Source: Sphingobium lactosutens
Lineage (GTDB): Bacteria; Pseudomonadota; Alphaproteobacteria; Sphingomonadales; Sphingomonadaceae
Assembly: GCF_013393185.1 (NCBI RefSeq)
Contig: NZ_QJQX01000035.1
Location: forward strand, 62,001 to 126,000
Reading direction: 5' to 3'
DNA: 64,000 bases
This document shows, piece by piece, positions 7,184 through 17,589 of the stretch (position 1 is the stretch's first letter; each line of letters begins with the position of its first letter). Below the pieces are notes generated by a model. It did not search any database and was not told where the DNA came from. It saw nothing but the letters and a program-made list of their open reading frames with translations. The translations under genes and the position numbers were made by a program.

Positions 7184-7507
7184 ATGAAAGATCTGAATGA
7201 AATCCTGGGTATGGCGAGCCGTGTTCAGGAAGAGTTGCAACGGGCGCAGGACAATCTGGACAAGCTGGAAGTCGAAGGCGCGGCGGGCGGCGGCCTGGTC
7301 AAGATACGCGCATCGGCCAAGGGCCGCATCCTTGGCGTGTCGATCGACGACAGCCTGCTTGCCCCGTCGGAAAAGCAGATGCTGGAAGATCTGATCACCG
7401 CCGCGCTCAATGATGCGCGCAAGAAGGCAGACGAAGTTAGCAACGCCGAAATGGGCAAGATGACGGCCGGTCTGCCGCTGCCGCCCGGCTTCAAGCTGCC
7501 TTTTTGA
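7184..7507 (+). CDS. ybaB: YbaB/EbfC family nucleoid-associated protein
   Basis: A 107-residue protein starting MKDLNEILGMASRVQEELQ, the usual N-terminal helix of the family, with the conserved central VKIRASAKGRILGVSIDDSLL and a C-terminal MTAGLPLPPGFKLPF. These proteins form dimers that bind DNA without strong sequence preference. It is almost certainly cotranscribed with dnaX. The usual third gene, recR, is not found downstream; lon follows instead after a 133-bp gap. Confidence 0.95.
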   Translation: MKDLNEILGMASRVQEELQRAQDNLDKLEVEGAAGGGLVKIRASAKGRILGVSIDDSLLAPSEKQMLEDLITAALNDARKKADEVSNAEMGKMTAGLPLPPGFKLPF

Positions 7508-7640
7508 TCGTAGATTTGCGATCACTCGCGGTTCATTGTTGCTATGATATGACCATAGGCTGATTGATTGACGCGCCGGGCATCACCATAAAGGCGATGA
7601 ACCGCAAGGAAGGGCCGCTTGTTCTGGCCCCGGAGAGTGA

Positions 7641-10037
<2,397 letters not shown>

Positions 10038-10131
10038 GGCTGATGTAAATGGCGGAACTCCTTGGCTTTGGCCTGATACGCATCCCAATGTGCAAAATGG
10101 GGTCAGGGCCGGGGAAAACGTCGCTTTCCCT

Positions 10132-10160
10132 TTGACAGGCGCTTGAATCCACGCCTTATT
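10132..10160 (+). promoter_or_regulatory. Probable promoter of the HU gene
   Basis: A perfect TTGACA (10132-10137) with CTTATT 17 bp downstream (10155-10160), about 55 bp before the HU start codon. The -35 element is perfect; the -10 is only a moderate match. Confidence 0.5.
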
Positions 10161-10216
10161 GCCGCCCCTACGCCGCGATTCCTAACAACCAAACAGCACA
10201 AGGGGGTTCCCAAGGC

Positions 10217-10489
10217 ATGAACAAGCAGGATTTGATCAGCGCGGTTGCTGAAAGCAGCGGCCTTAGCAAGAATGACGCGACCAAGGCCGTCGAAGGCGTG
10301 TTCGACGCCATCACCGGCGCTCTGAAGAAGGGCGACGAAGTTCGCCTGGTCGGTTTCGGTACTTTCTCCGTTTCGCAGCGCAAGGCTTCGACCGGTCGCA
10401 ACCCGCGCACCGGCGAAACCATGACCATCAAGGCTTCGGCTCAGCCGAAGTTCAAGGCCGGCAAGGGCCTGAAGGATTCGGTCAACTAA
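10217..10489 (+). CDS. hup: DNA-binding protein HU
   Basis: A 90-residue type II DNA-bending protein: MNKQDLISAVAESSGLSKNDA at the start, the hydrophobic core GFGTFSV, and the DNA-arm region RNPRTGETMTIKAS with the intercalating-proline context RNP. It is the sole HU in the window and has its own likely promoter, although read-through from lon is possible. Hairpins follow at 10496 and 10618. Confidence 0.97.
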   Translation: MNKQDLISAVAESSGLSKNDATKAVEGVFDAITGALKKGDEVRLVGFGTFSVSQRKASTGRNPRTGETMTIKASAQPKFKAGKGLKDSVN

Positions 10490-10495
10490 GGGATT

Positions 10496-10520
10496 GAGCG
10501 CCTGCTTCCGGCAGGCGCTC
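10496..10520 (+). terminator. Hairpin after the HU gene
   Basis: GAGCGCCTGC pairs perfectly with GCAGGCGCTC around a TTCCG loop, 7 bp after the stop. There is no T run, so it may stabilise the mRNA end rather than terminate transcription on its own. Confidence 0.55.
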
Positions 10521-10617
10521 GCTCTGACCAGTTTACCGGCATCGCGGCCGGAAAGTTTTCAGGAGAGTGACGCGATTTTGAGGGGCAACCCCGGAAGCGC
10601 GATTTGCCGTTAGGGAA

Positions 10618-10652
10618 GGGGTGAAGATGTCAGCGCATCTTCGCCCCTTTTT
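10618..10652 (+). terminator. Strong intrinsic terminator
   Basis: A 12-bp stem (GGGGTGAAGATG with CATCTTCGCCCC, one G-T pair), a 6-base loop, then TTTTT. It separates the lon-HU region from rlpA. Confidence 0.88.
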
Positions 10653-10701
10653 CCGTTTTACCGCCCTCGACGCGCCACGGAGGGGACGATAGGAAAGGGG
10701 C

Positions 10702-11274
10702 ATGACGCTCTGGAAACGATTGGCCCGGATCGCGCCCGTACTGGCTCCGGCGCTCGCTCTGGCGGCTTGCGCAGGCGGCAATTACCGCCCCGTCAGCGAC
10801 AGCCCCGTCCGCATCGGCCCGCCCTACAAGGTACGCGGCACCACCTATGTCCCTGTCGCCGACCCCAGCTATGACATGCTCGGCTATGCCAGCTGGTATG
10901 GATCGGAATCGGGCAATCGCACCGCCAATGGCGAACGCTTCCGCGCCAAGTGGATCACCGCCGCCCATACCAGCCTGCCGCTGCCGAGCTATGTCGAGGT
11001 GACGTCGCTTCAGACCGGGCGGACGATATTGGTGCGGGTCAATGATCGCGGACCGTTCGCCGGGCGCGGGCGGATTATCGACCTGTCGCGCGGCGCGGCG
11101 GAGGAACTGGGCATCCGGGCGCTTGGCCATGCAGCCGTGCGAGTGCGCGTGGTCGACGCGTCGGAAAAGGACCGCGCCCGGCTGCGCAAGGGCAAGCCCG
11201 CGCGGGAACGGCCCAGAGTATCGGAAGGCACGCTCGCCAATCTGCGTGCGCAGTTGGAGGCGACGGGGCTTTGA
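10702..11274 (+). CDS. rlpA: RlpA-like septal lipoprotein (DPBB domain)
   Basis: A 190-residue lipoprotein. A signal ending LALAAC gives lipidated Cys23. The double-psi beta-barrel shows GYASWYGSESGN, TAAHTSLPLPSYVEVT and VNDRGPFAGRGRIIDLS (Asp115 in DRGPF), as in RlpA lytic transglycosylases that cut naked glycan strands at the septum. The C-terminal SPOR domain of many RlpA proteins is missing; instead there is a short basic tail. AGGAAAGG precedes the ATG. The downstream nucleotidyltransferase gene overlaps its stop. Confidence 0.92.
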   Translation: MTLWKRLARIAPVLAPALALAACAGGNYRPVSDSPVRIGPPYKVRGTTYVPVADPSYDMLGYASWYGSESGNRTANGERFRAKWITAAHTSLPLPSYVEVTSLQTGRTILVRVNDRGPFAGRGRIIDLSRGAAEELGIRALGHAAVRVRVVDASEKDRARLRKGKPARERPRVSEGTLANLRAQLEATGL

Positions 11275-11879
11275 CCGAGCGATCGGTGGTGGAACAAGCG
11301 GTGCGCCACCTTGCCGCCCGGCATCCCGTGACAGGTATGATCCTGCATCGATGGGACGCCGTCCAACTGCCTGATGTCTGGCTGTCGGGCAGTCTTCTGG
11401 CGCAGACGCGCTGGAATGAGGCGTTCGGCTTTCCCCCGTTTCATGGAATTGCAGACGCCGACATCATCTATTTCGATGCCGCGGACCTGTCCGAAGCAGC
11501 GGAGCGGACCGCAGCGGCGCGATTGAGCGACGTTTTTGCCGACCTGCCGGTTCGGATCGATGTGAAGAACCAGGCGCGGGTCCATCTTTGGTATCCGGAT
11601 CGCTTCGGCACGCCTATCGACGTCTATCGATCTGCCATCGATGCGACGCTCACCTTTCCGACGACGGCTTCGGCGGTGGCGATCACGCCGGAGGCGCTGT
11701 CGGCTCCCTTTGGTCTGACCGACCTGCTTGATCCCGTCGTGCGAGCCAATGCGGCTCAGATCGATCAGGCTTATTATGAAGCCAAGGCACGGCGCTGGGC
11801 GGCGTGCTGGCCCGATCTTACCATCTTGCCGTGGCATCACGCCATTCGCCCGGCACAGGAATCCACGCCTTTGCAATAA
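11271..11879 (+). CDS. Nucleotidyltransferase family protein (NTP_transf_6/DUF925-like)
   Basis: 202 residues, starting at a TTG that overlaps the rlpA stop. The polymerase-beta-like core is seen in WLSGSLLAQTRWN (Gly40-Ser41) and the metal-binding pair in DADIIYFD (Asp62 to Asp69), with a further Asp in RIDVKNQARVHLWY. The FGTPIDVYRS and DAID(A)TLTFPTTASAVA stretches are characteristic of this family. The function is not established; members resemble nucleotidyltransferase toxins structurally, but no antitoxin partner is present. Translational coupling to rlpA is evident from the overlap. Confidence 0.85.
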   Translation: MTERSVVEQAVRHLAARHPVTGMILHRWDAVQLPDVWLSGSLLAQTRWNEAFGFPPFHGIADADIIYFDAADLSEAAERTAAARLSDVFADLPVRIDVKNQARVHLWYPDRFGTPIDVYRSAIDATLTFPTTASAVAITPEALSAPFGLTDLLDPVVRANAAQIDQAYYEAKARRWAACWPDLTILPWHHAIRPAQESTPLQ

Positions 11880-11895
11880 AGTCGTCATTGGGCGC

Positions 11896-11924
11896 TTGAC
11901 GAGGGAGGATGGGCCGCATATGTG
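11896..11924 (+). promoter_or_regulatory. Promoter of tRNA-His
   Basis: TTGACG (11896-11901), a 17-bp spacer and TATGTG (11919-11924), 30 bp before the mature tRNA. Confidence 0.65.
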
Positions 11925-11953
11925 GCCCTTCTCGCGGGGTCAACGGCCCCTGT

Positions 11954-12031
11954 GGCGGTCGTAGCTCAGTTGGTTAGAGCGCTGGTTTGTGGTACCAGAG
12001 GTCGCGGGTTCGGATCCCGTCGATCGCCCCA
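11954..12031 (+). tRNA. tRNA-His (GTG)
   Basis: A complete cloverleaf: acceptor GCGGTCG/CGATCGC (one G-T pair), D arm with TAGCTCAGTTGGTTAGAGC, anticodon loop TTGTGGT reading GTG, T arm GCGGGTTCGGATCCCGT, and an encoded CCA. Base -1 is G (11954) opposite C73, the identity pair recognised by ordinary HisRS. Confidence 0.95.
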
Positions 12032-12140
12032 TTTCTCCCAAAATCGGGAAATTGGACAGACCTGTAGAGCAGCAGCTCGCAGGCCTTTTTGTCGTGTGCG
12101 CTCTTGCCAGCAGCGCGTCAAAAATGCGCCCAACGGCAAA

Positions 12141-12162
12141 GGGCGCCCCTTGCGGGACGCCC
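12141..12162 (-). terminator. Possible terminator of the TonB-dependent receptor gene
   Basis: On the minus strand, GGGCGTCCC pairs with GGGGCGCCC around GCAA and is followed by only TTTG. The hairpin is good but the T run is weak. Confidence 0.5.
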
Positions 12163-12188
12163 TCTGTTTCTACCAGTCGTGCGATCGA

Positions 12189-14465
12189 TCAGAAGCTGGC
12201 CTTGATCATGCCGCCGATGATGCGTGGCTCGTTGATCATGCCGGTCAGGTTGTTGAAGTCGATCGCGCTGACGGCGCGGATCTGGTTGGTGATGTTGCGA
12301 GCGAAGGCCGCGACCTCATAGCCATGATCCGACTTGTAGCCGATCTTCAGGCCGCCTTCGAGCAGCGAACGCCCCCGGAACTCTGCCGCCGAGTAGAGGA
12401 AATAGTTCACGCTGCTGCGATAGGCCCAGTCGGTGAAGGCGAAGACCTCGCCAGCGCCGACGGGGATGCCGTAGCGCAGCGTCGCATTGGCGATGTAGCG
12501 CGGCGCCTGGGGCAGATCGTTGCCGTCCAGATAGCTGTAGGTCGTGCCGCCATCGACGAAGATACTGCCCGTGGGCGTGCACATGCCGGAACCACAGACC
12601 GCCACGAAGGCCGCATTGTCGCGGATCTCGGTGAAGTTGTAGCTGCCGCCCGCCGTCAAAGTCAGGTTCGGGATGGGCTGCGCCTCGACATTCGCCTCGA
12701 CGCCATAGCCGACCGCCTTGTTGACGTTGATCAGGCGCGCCGAATTGCCGACGCCGCCGACCGCGGTCAGCTGAAGATCGTCCGTGTTCCAATAATAGGC
12801 CGACAGGTCGAAGCGCAGGCTGTTGCCGATTGCGCCCTTCACGCCGCCTTCATAGGAAATGGTGGTCTGCTTCTTGGCCACCGAAGGCACGCTGAAGAAG
12901 GTGACGCGGTCCTGGATCGCCGGACCCTGATAGCCGGTGGCGACACGGGCATAGAGGTTGACGTCGGGGCTGAGCGCATAGGTGGCGCTGACGTCCCAGG
13001 ACAGGTTCTTTCCACGCGCGGTGTTGCTGAGCGGCAGGTCGACGGCGATCAGCTGGCTGGAGATGGTGCTGGCCGCCAGCGCCGGATCGAGCGTGATCGT
13101 GTCGCGCTTGTTGTCGCGCGTGTAGCGCACGCCGCCGCGCACCGTCAGCGCATCCGTCAGCTTGGCTTCACCCGACGCGAACACACCGATATTCTCGTTC
13201 GTGTTGTTGTGCAGGATGTTGCTGATCTTCGTGCCCGCCAGATCATAGCTATATTCGGTATATTTCAGGCGCTGGTGGAAGAAATAGGTGCCGGCCTGAA
13301 GGCGGATGCCGTTCATGTCGTCGGTAGCGAAGCGGAATTCCTGGCTGAACTCCTCCGGCTTGACGCCATTGCCGGTGTTGGAATCGAAGGTGCCGACGCC
13401 CAGGTCGCCGAAGGTGCAGCCGGTATAGGGGTAGCAGCCGCCGCCATCGATGTCCCCGGTGCTTTCCACCGACGCCTTTTCAAAGCCGGTGGTGGAGAAG
13501 ATGGTGCCGACGCCGTCCAGATGGACCTGCATGCGCAGATTGCCGCCGCCCTGCTTCATCGACTGGCTGGTGCGGCCGTCGAGGTTCACATGGTCCTTGT
13601 CGAAGCCGTCGACGAAATGATTGCTGCCCGGCTGGAAGATATTGGCGCGGAACACGCGCGGGCTGCCCTTGAGGTCGCGATAATGGCCGCTCAGCACCGC
13701 CTTGAAGTCGCCCGATTCATAGGCGACCTGCAGGCGGCCGGCGACGTCGCGATAGCCTTCCAGCTCGGCGTCGGCATTGCCGCCCTGATTGTCATTCTTC
13801 ACCCAGTCGTCGCGGCGCTGGAGCAGACCCGACAGGCGGAAGCTCAGGCCGTCGGCGATCGGGCCGCTGATCGCCCCTTCGGCATTGACCGTGTTGTAGG
13901 TCGCCCAGGATGCGGTCGCATAGCCGGTATAATGGTCGGTCGGCGCGGCGGAGCTGAGCTTGACCACGCCAGCGGGGGTGTTGCGGCCGAACAGCGTGCC
14001 CTGCGGCCCGCGCAGCACTTCGACGCTGGCGAGGTCGAACACCGGGAAGCTCTTGAGCATCGGATTTTCGAGCGCGACATCGTCATAGACGACCGATACC
14101 GGCTGGGCGGCGTTGGGATCGAAGTCGGTATTGCCGAGGCCGCGAATATAGAAGCGCGGGAAGGTACGGCCGAACGAGCTTTCGACCTGAAGGCTGGGCG
14201 TGCGCGCCGACAGGAAGCGGATGTCGAGGCCGCTGCTGTTGAGCGCGTCCAGCTTCTCGCCGCCGATCGCGGTGACGGCAACGGGCACGTCCTTGGCGTT
14301 TTCCGCACGGCGCGAGGCGGTGACGACGATTTCACTCAGGCCTTCTTCGTTAGCTGCGGCCGGATCGGTCTGGGCATGGGCGGCGCCGACGGGCGCCAGA
14401 GCAGCGGCGAGCGAAATCGCAAGCGCGCCGCGCGAAATGGTGGTGAAGATCGGCATATATGACAT
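12189..14465 (-). CDS. TonB-dependent outer-membrane receptor
   Basis: 758 residues with a signal peptide cut near AHAQ, a TonB-box-like EIVVTASRR, a plug domain (FYIRGLGNTDFDPN, VEVLRGPQGTLFGRNTPAGVVKL) and a 22-strand-type barrel ending in ...MIKASF with the terminal Phe needed for assembly. It resembles the large sphingomonad receptor family commonly annotated for siderophores or plant and aromatic compounds; nothing adjacent specifies the ligand. An in-frame ATG three codons later (14456) is the alternative start. It is divergent from hisI across about 335 bp that contain an inverted repeat at 14594. Confidence 0.95.
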   Translation of the reverse strand: MSYMPIFTTISRGALAISLAAALAPVGAAHAQTDPAAANEEGLSEIVVTASRRAENAKDVPVAVTAIGGEKLDALNSSGLDIRFLSARTPSLQVESSFGRTFPRFYIRGLGNTDFDPNAAQPVSVVYDDVALENPMLKSFPVFDLASVEVLRGPQGTLFGRNTPAGVVKLSSAAPTDHYTGYATASWATYNTVNAEGAISGPIADGLSFRLSGLLQRRDDWVKNDNQGGNADAELEGYRDVAGRLQVAYESGDFKAVLSGHYRDLKGSPRVFRANIFQPGSNHFVDGFDKDHVNLDGRTSQSMKQGGGNLRMQVHLDGVGTIFSTTGFEKASVESTGDIDGGGCYPYTGCTFGDLGVGTFDSNTGNGVKPEEFSQEFRFATDDMNGIRLQAGTYFFHQRLKYTEYSYDLAGTKISNILHNNTNENIGVFASGEAKLTDALTVRGGVRYTRDNKRDTITLDPALAASTISSQLIAVDLPLSNTARGKNLSWDVSATYALSPDVNLYARVATGYQGPAIQDRVTFFSVPSVAKKQTTISYEGGVKGAIGNSLRFDLSAYYWNTDDLQLTAVGGVGNSARLINVNKAVGYGVEANVEAQPIPNLTLTAGGSYNFTEIRDNAAFVAVCGSGMCTPTGSIFVDGGTTYSYLDGNDLPQAPRYIANATLRYGIPVGAGEVFAFTDWAYRSSVNYFLYSAAEFRGRSLLEGGLKIGYKSDHGYEVAAFARNITNQIRAVSAIDFNNLTGMINEPRIIGGMIKASF

Positions 14466-14593
14466 GGTGGAGGCCCCTTTTTCCCTGGCCCTGCATCCCG
14501 CTCCCTGCGGAGTCCCATTGTTCGGATCGTTGGCGCGACGCTATGCGCGCTTTCCGTGAGGGGCAAGAAAAGCTGACGCCATTTTGTCGCAAA

Positions 14594-14612
14594 TTGGCAA
14601 CGGTCTTGCCAA
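14594..14612. promoter_or_regulatory. Inverted repeat TTGGCAA-N5-TTGCCAA
   Basis: A perfect 7-bp palindrome with 5-bp spacer in the region between the TonB-dependent receptor and hisI, about 130 bp upstream of the receptor. The shape suits an operator for a dimeric repressor. The rest of 14466-14801 holds no gene that I can support. Confidence 0.4.
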
Positions 14613-14801
14613 AAAGTGACATATTGGCGCCTGGTCAGGGATCGAGGGCGCGGGTCGCAAAAGGGCTTCGCAACGCGCGTCCGGCCCATTGGAGGCGTGA
14701 ACGATCAGATTGAATCGCGCATGGTTATTTCTGTTTTGATTACCGCTTTCTGGGAGCCTTCGGCTGTTTCAGCCGGCTTCAGAATGCTCTATATCGCCGC
14801 G

Positions 14802-15173
14802 ATGGACGATGCACGCGACATGGGGCTGACCCTCAATCCGAAATATGACGGGGACGGGCTGATCACAGCCGTTGTGACCGACGATGCCACTGGCGAAGTG
14901 CTGATGGTCGCGCATATGAATGCGCAGGCTTTGGCGCTGACGGTGGAGACGGGGCTGGCCCATTTCTGGTCGCGCAGCCGCCAGTCGCTCTGGAAGAAGG
15001 GCGAGACGTCGGGGCATATGCTCCAGGTGCGCGACCTGCGCATCGACTGCGATCAGGATGCGGTCTGGGTGAAGGCGGTGCCGGCTGGTCCCACTTGCCA
15101 CACCGGCGCGCGCTCCTGCTTCTTCCGCCGGATCGGCCCGGAGGGTCTCAGCAGCGTCGATGCGGCGAACTAG
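14802..15173 (+). CDS. hisI: Phosphoribosyl-AMP cyclohydrolase
   Basis: A 123-residue HisI of the monofunctional type (no HisE part). It opens the adenine ring of PR-AMP in histidine synthesis. Family blocks are clear: [39 protein letters not shown] (Cys83 with Asp82/84/86) and the zinc ligands Cys99 and Cys106 in [10 protein letters not shown] start at 14802 ([13 protein letters not shown]), since the longer open frame upstream is not conserved in character. The gene stands apart from other his genes, and a lipoprotein gene overlaps its end by 14 bp. Confidence 0.95.
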   Translation: MDDARDMGLTLNPKYDGDGLITAVVTDDATGEVLMVAHMNAQALALTVETGLAHFWSRSRQSLWKKGETSGHMLQVRDLRIDCDQDAVWVKAVPAGPTCHTGARSCFFRRIGPEGLSSVDAAN

Positions 15174-15690
15174 CGTTGCGCTCCTCGCTCTGCTGGCCGC
15201 CTGTCAGCAACCGCCGGAGCGCAGTGTTGCTGCTCCGGACAGCGGCGGCGCGTCCGTATCCGGGCTAGAGCGCGCAGCGATCGCAAGCGGTGCGATCGCC
15301 GACGCCAGCAAGATCTCGCCGGTCGGCCTGTTTCAGCGCAGTCATGAAGCGGGGCGGGATGCGCTCTGCGTCATTCCCGGCAAGGACGGCCAATATCGTT
15401 TCGGGCTGGAGGCGGTGTTCGGCGAGGAACCCAATTGTCGCGGCCACGGCAGCGCGCGCCGCGCAGGCGATAAACTGATCCTCAGCTTCAAGGGTGGGGA
15501 CCGCTGCATCATCGTCGCTCAATATGATGGCGATCAGGTCGCGCTGCCCGGCGTGGTCGACATGGCCTGCGCGGACCTTTGCGAAGGGCGCGGGTCGCTG
15601 GAGGGCGTCACTTTCCCACGCATCGCCAACGACGCCGCCAGTGCCCTGCGCGCGCGCGATCGGGGCAATGATCCGCTTTGTGAGACTTAA
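15160..15690 (+). CDS. Hypothetical lipoprotein
   Basis: 176 residues beginning with a short signal and lipobox LAAC (Cys15). The mature part has six further cysteines (for example LCVIPG, NCRGHG, CADLCEG), suggesting disulfides in the periplasm. I do not recognise a domain. The gene overlaps the hisI end by 14 bp, implying cotranscription, and its own end overlaps the convergent YitT gene by 4 bp. Confidence 0.75.
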   Translation: MRRTSVALLALLAACQQPPERSVAAPDSGGASVSGLERAAIASGAIADASKISPVGLFQRSHEAGRDALCVIPGKDGQYRFGLEAVFGEEPNCRGHGSARRAGDKLILSFKGGDRCIIVAQYDGDQVALPGVVDMACADLCEGRGSLEGVTFPRIANDAASALRARDRGNDPLCET

Positions 15691-16316
15691 TAACCGATAT
15701 AGCGCCCCGGCCGATGGTTCACGACCAGCACGGCGTTCATCGCGGCAGCGGACAGGATAGACAGGCCGAACCGGTCGAGGCTGAGCACCGGCAGCGACAG
15801 CAGCAGGATTATGATGTCGCACAACATCTGCGTGCGGCCGGCATTCCAGCCGCGCGACTTTTGCAGCGCCAGCGCGACGACGCCCACGCCGCCGACGCCC
15901 GCGCCATGGCGGGCGATGGCAAGGATGCCGAAGCCGATAATCGACCCGCCGAACAGGGCGGCGAAGAGCGGGCTGATCTTCGCGATCTGCATCGCCCAGG
16001 GCATGGTGAGGCCCAGCGCCATGATCGCGACATTGGCGAACAGCGTCTTGAGGCCGAAGGCCGGTCCCATCGCCTTGCCTGCGAACAGGAAGAAGGGGAT
16101 GTTGATCAGGATGAACAGCGCGGCGGGCGACCAAGGAATGAAATAGGATAGCAGCAGCGCGATGCCCGCCATACCGCCCGTCACCAGACTCGCCTGTTTC
16201 AGCAACATGATCCCCATGGCGATGAAGGCGCAGCCGATGGCGATGGAATAGCCATCCTCGGCAAGGCTGTGGGGACGGGCAGACGGCGTCGTCTGTGACG
16301 GGATGACAGGAGGCAT
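15687..16316 (-). CDS. YitT family inner-membrane protein
   Basis: 209 residues with about five or six hydrophobic helices. The family patterns GCAFIAMGIMLLKQASLVTGGMAGIALLL and FGGSIIGFGILAIARHGAGVGGVGVV are visible in part. YitT proteins (DUF161) are membrane proteins of unknown function, sometimes linked to transport. It converges with the hypothetical lipoprotein gene with a 4-bp tail overlap. Its upstream region to 16409 contains a TGTTA...TAACA dyad. Confidence 0.85.
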   Translation of the reverse strand: MPPVIPSQTTPSARPHSLAEDGYSIAIGCAFIAMGIMLLKQASLVTGGMAGIALLLSYFIPWSPAALFILINIPFFLFAGKAMGPAFGLKTLFANVAIMALGLTMPWAMQIAKISPLFAALFGGSIIGFGILAIARHGAGVGGVGVVALALQKSRGWNAGRTQMLCDIIILLLSLPVLSLDRFGLSILSAAAMNAVLVVNHRPGRYIGY

Positions 16317-16409
16317 GGGCGAAGTCCGTAGAGCGGGAGCGCCTTGGCCATCCTCCTGTTATTTTGTTACGTTCGCTTATAACAACATTACGAGCGTGTG
16401 GGAAGAGGT

Positions 16410-17549
16410 TCAGCCGCCGGTATCGACCTGCGCCGGTCCGAAAGTGTCGATCGCCTGGAACAGCCGGGTCAGCGCCTCGCGTTCCTCCGCGCCTATTTCC
16501 GGCCGCCACACTTCGAACAGCAGCACCACGCGGGTTTCCTGGCTGCGGTTCCAGGCTTCATGCTCGATGCTGTCGTCGAAGATCAGCATCTCGCCCTTGC
16601 GCCAGGCCCGCGTCTCCGCGCCGACCCGAAGCGCGCAATCGCCGGGCGCCAGCAACGGCAGGTGACAGATGAGGCGCGTGTTGAGGAGGCCGTGGTGCGG
16701 CTGGATATGCGTGCCTGGCTTGAGCAGCGACCAGAGCGCGATCGGCGACCGGCTTTCGATCACCGGCATGGGCGCATGGGCGAGCGCCGCCATAACGGAA
16801 GGGCAACGGCGGGCATTTTCCTCGACCGGCGCGCCATTCTGCCAGAAATAGAGCGCCCCCCAGCTGGGATCGTCGCGCAGGGGATTATTGGGCGCAGGCC
16901 GGTCGGCCGGAGTCTGGACATAGGGCGCGAACTCCGCTTCCTCCGCACGCACCGCCGTCAGTTCCGCCACTATGGAGTCGGTCATTGCCTCCATCGGCGC
17001 GACCCAGTCGAACGCCTCGCGCTCGTAGAAGGCGCGCTGGGGCAGGTCGGGGAAATAGAACATGCTTGGTTGCTGGAGATAGACGTCGCGCTTGCCGAGC
17101 AGCAGGTCGGTGGCGTGGGCGATGCGGGGCAGGGGTGGCAGACCGCGAATCGCGGCGGTCAGATGATCCTCGAAGCGCTGACTCGACCGCGCGATGCTGG
17201 CTTGCGCTTGCTGGAGCAGCGGTTGGATCTGGGGCGGCGCGCCGGTTGCGGCCGCCTGCGCCAGCGCCGCGCGGAACCAACTGGTCGACCCGCGTTCGTC
17301 ACCCCGGCGCAGCGCATTCTGACCCATGCCGAGCAGGGCGGGCAGGTTGCGCATATCCTTGTCGAGCATGCTGCGGAGCGCTGCCGCTTCGCCATCCAGA
17401 TCGCCGTTGCGATTGCAGGCCTGCGCCATCAGCATCGCCGGCGGATCGGTCATTTCCCGCAGGGTCGCCAGCGCCACTACCGCATCGCCTCGGCGCAGGG
17501 CGGCCACCACCGCCTCGGCCAGCATCGTCTCTCTTGCATGATCGTTCAT
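16410..17549 (-). CDS. Aspartyl/asparaginyl beta-hydroxylase-domain protein with TPR-like N-terminus
   Basis: 379 residues. The N-terminal 130 residues are Ala/Leu-rich helices with TPR-like spacing. The C-terminal domain carries the 2-oxoglutarate/Fe(II) hydroxylase features of the AspH family: PHHGLLNTRLICHLPLL (iron His in RLICH) and FDDSIEHEAWNRS (second iron His), with a later Arg for 2-oxoglutarate (RVVLLFEVWRPE). This family often lacks the Asp of the usual HxD triad. Substrate unknown; proteins or lipids have been described for relatives. It lies 40 bp downstream of an MFS gene on the same strand. Confidence 0.9.
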   Translation of the reverse strand: MNDHARETMLAEAVVAALRRGDAVVALATLREMTDPPAMLMAQACNRNGDLDGEAAALRSMLDKDMRNLPALLGMGQNALRRGDERGSTSWFRAALAQAAATGAPPQIQPLLQQAQASIARSSQRFEDHLTAAIRGLPPLPRIAHATDLLLGKRDVYLQQPSMFYFPDLPQRAFYEREAFDWVAPMEAMTDSIVAELTAVRAEEAEFAPYVQTPADRPAPNNPLRDDPSWGALYFWQNGAPVEENARRCPSVMAALAHAPMPVIESRSPIALWSLLKPGTHIQPHHGLLNTRLICHLPLLAPGDCALRVGAETRAWRKGEMLIFDDSIEHEAWNRSQETRVVLLFEVWRPEIGAEEREALTRLFQAIDTFGPAQVDTGG

Positions 17550-17589
17550 GCCTCTGCCTTATCGGGCGACAAGGCGGGACGAAAGCGGC

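Noticed and set aside
11922-14462. Long plus-strand open frame of 846 codons opposite the TonB-dependent receptor
   Set aside because: It runs through tRNA-His, has Arg/Ala/Asp-rich translation without domains, and is the antisense shadow of a high-GC gene that has a clear family.
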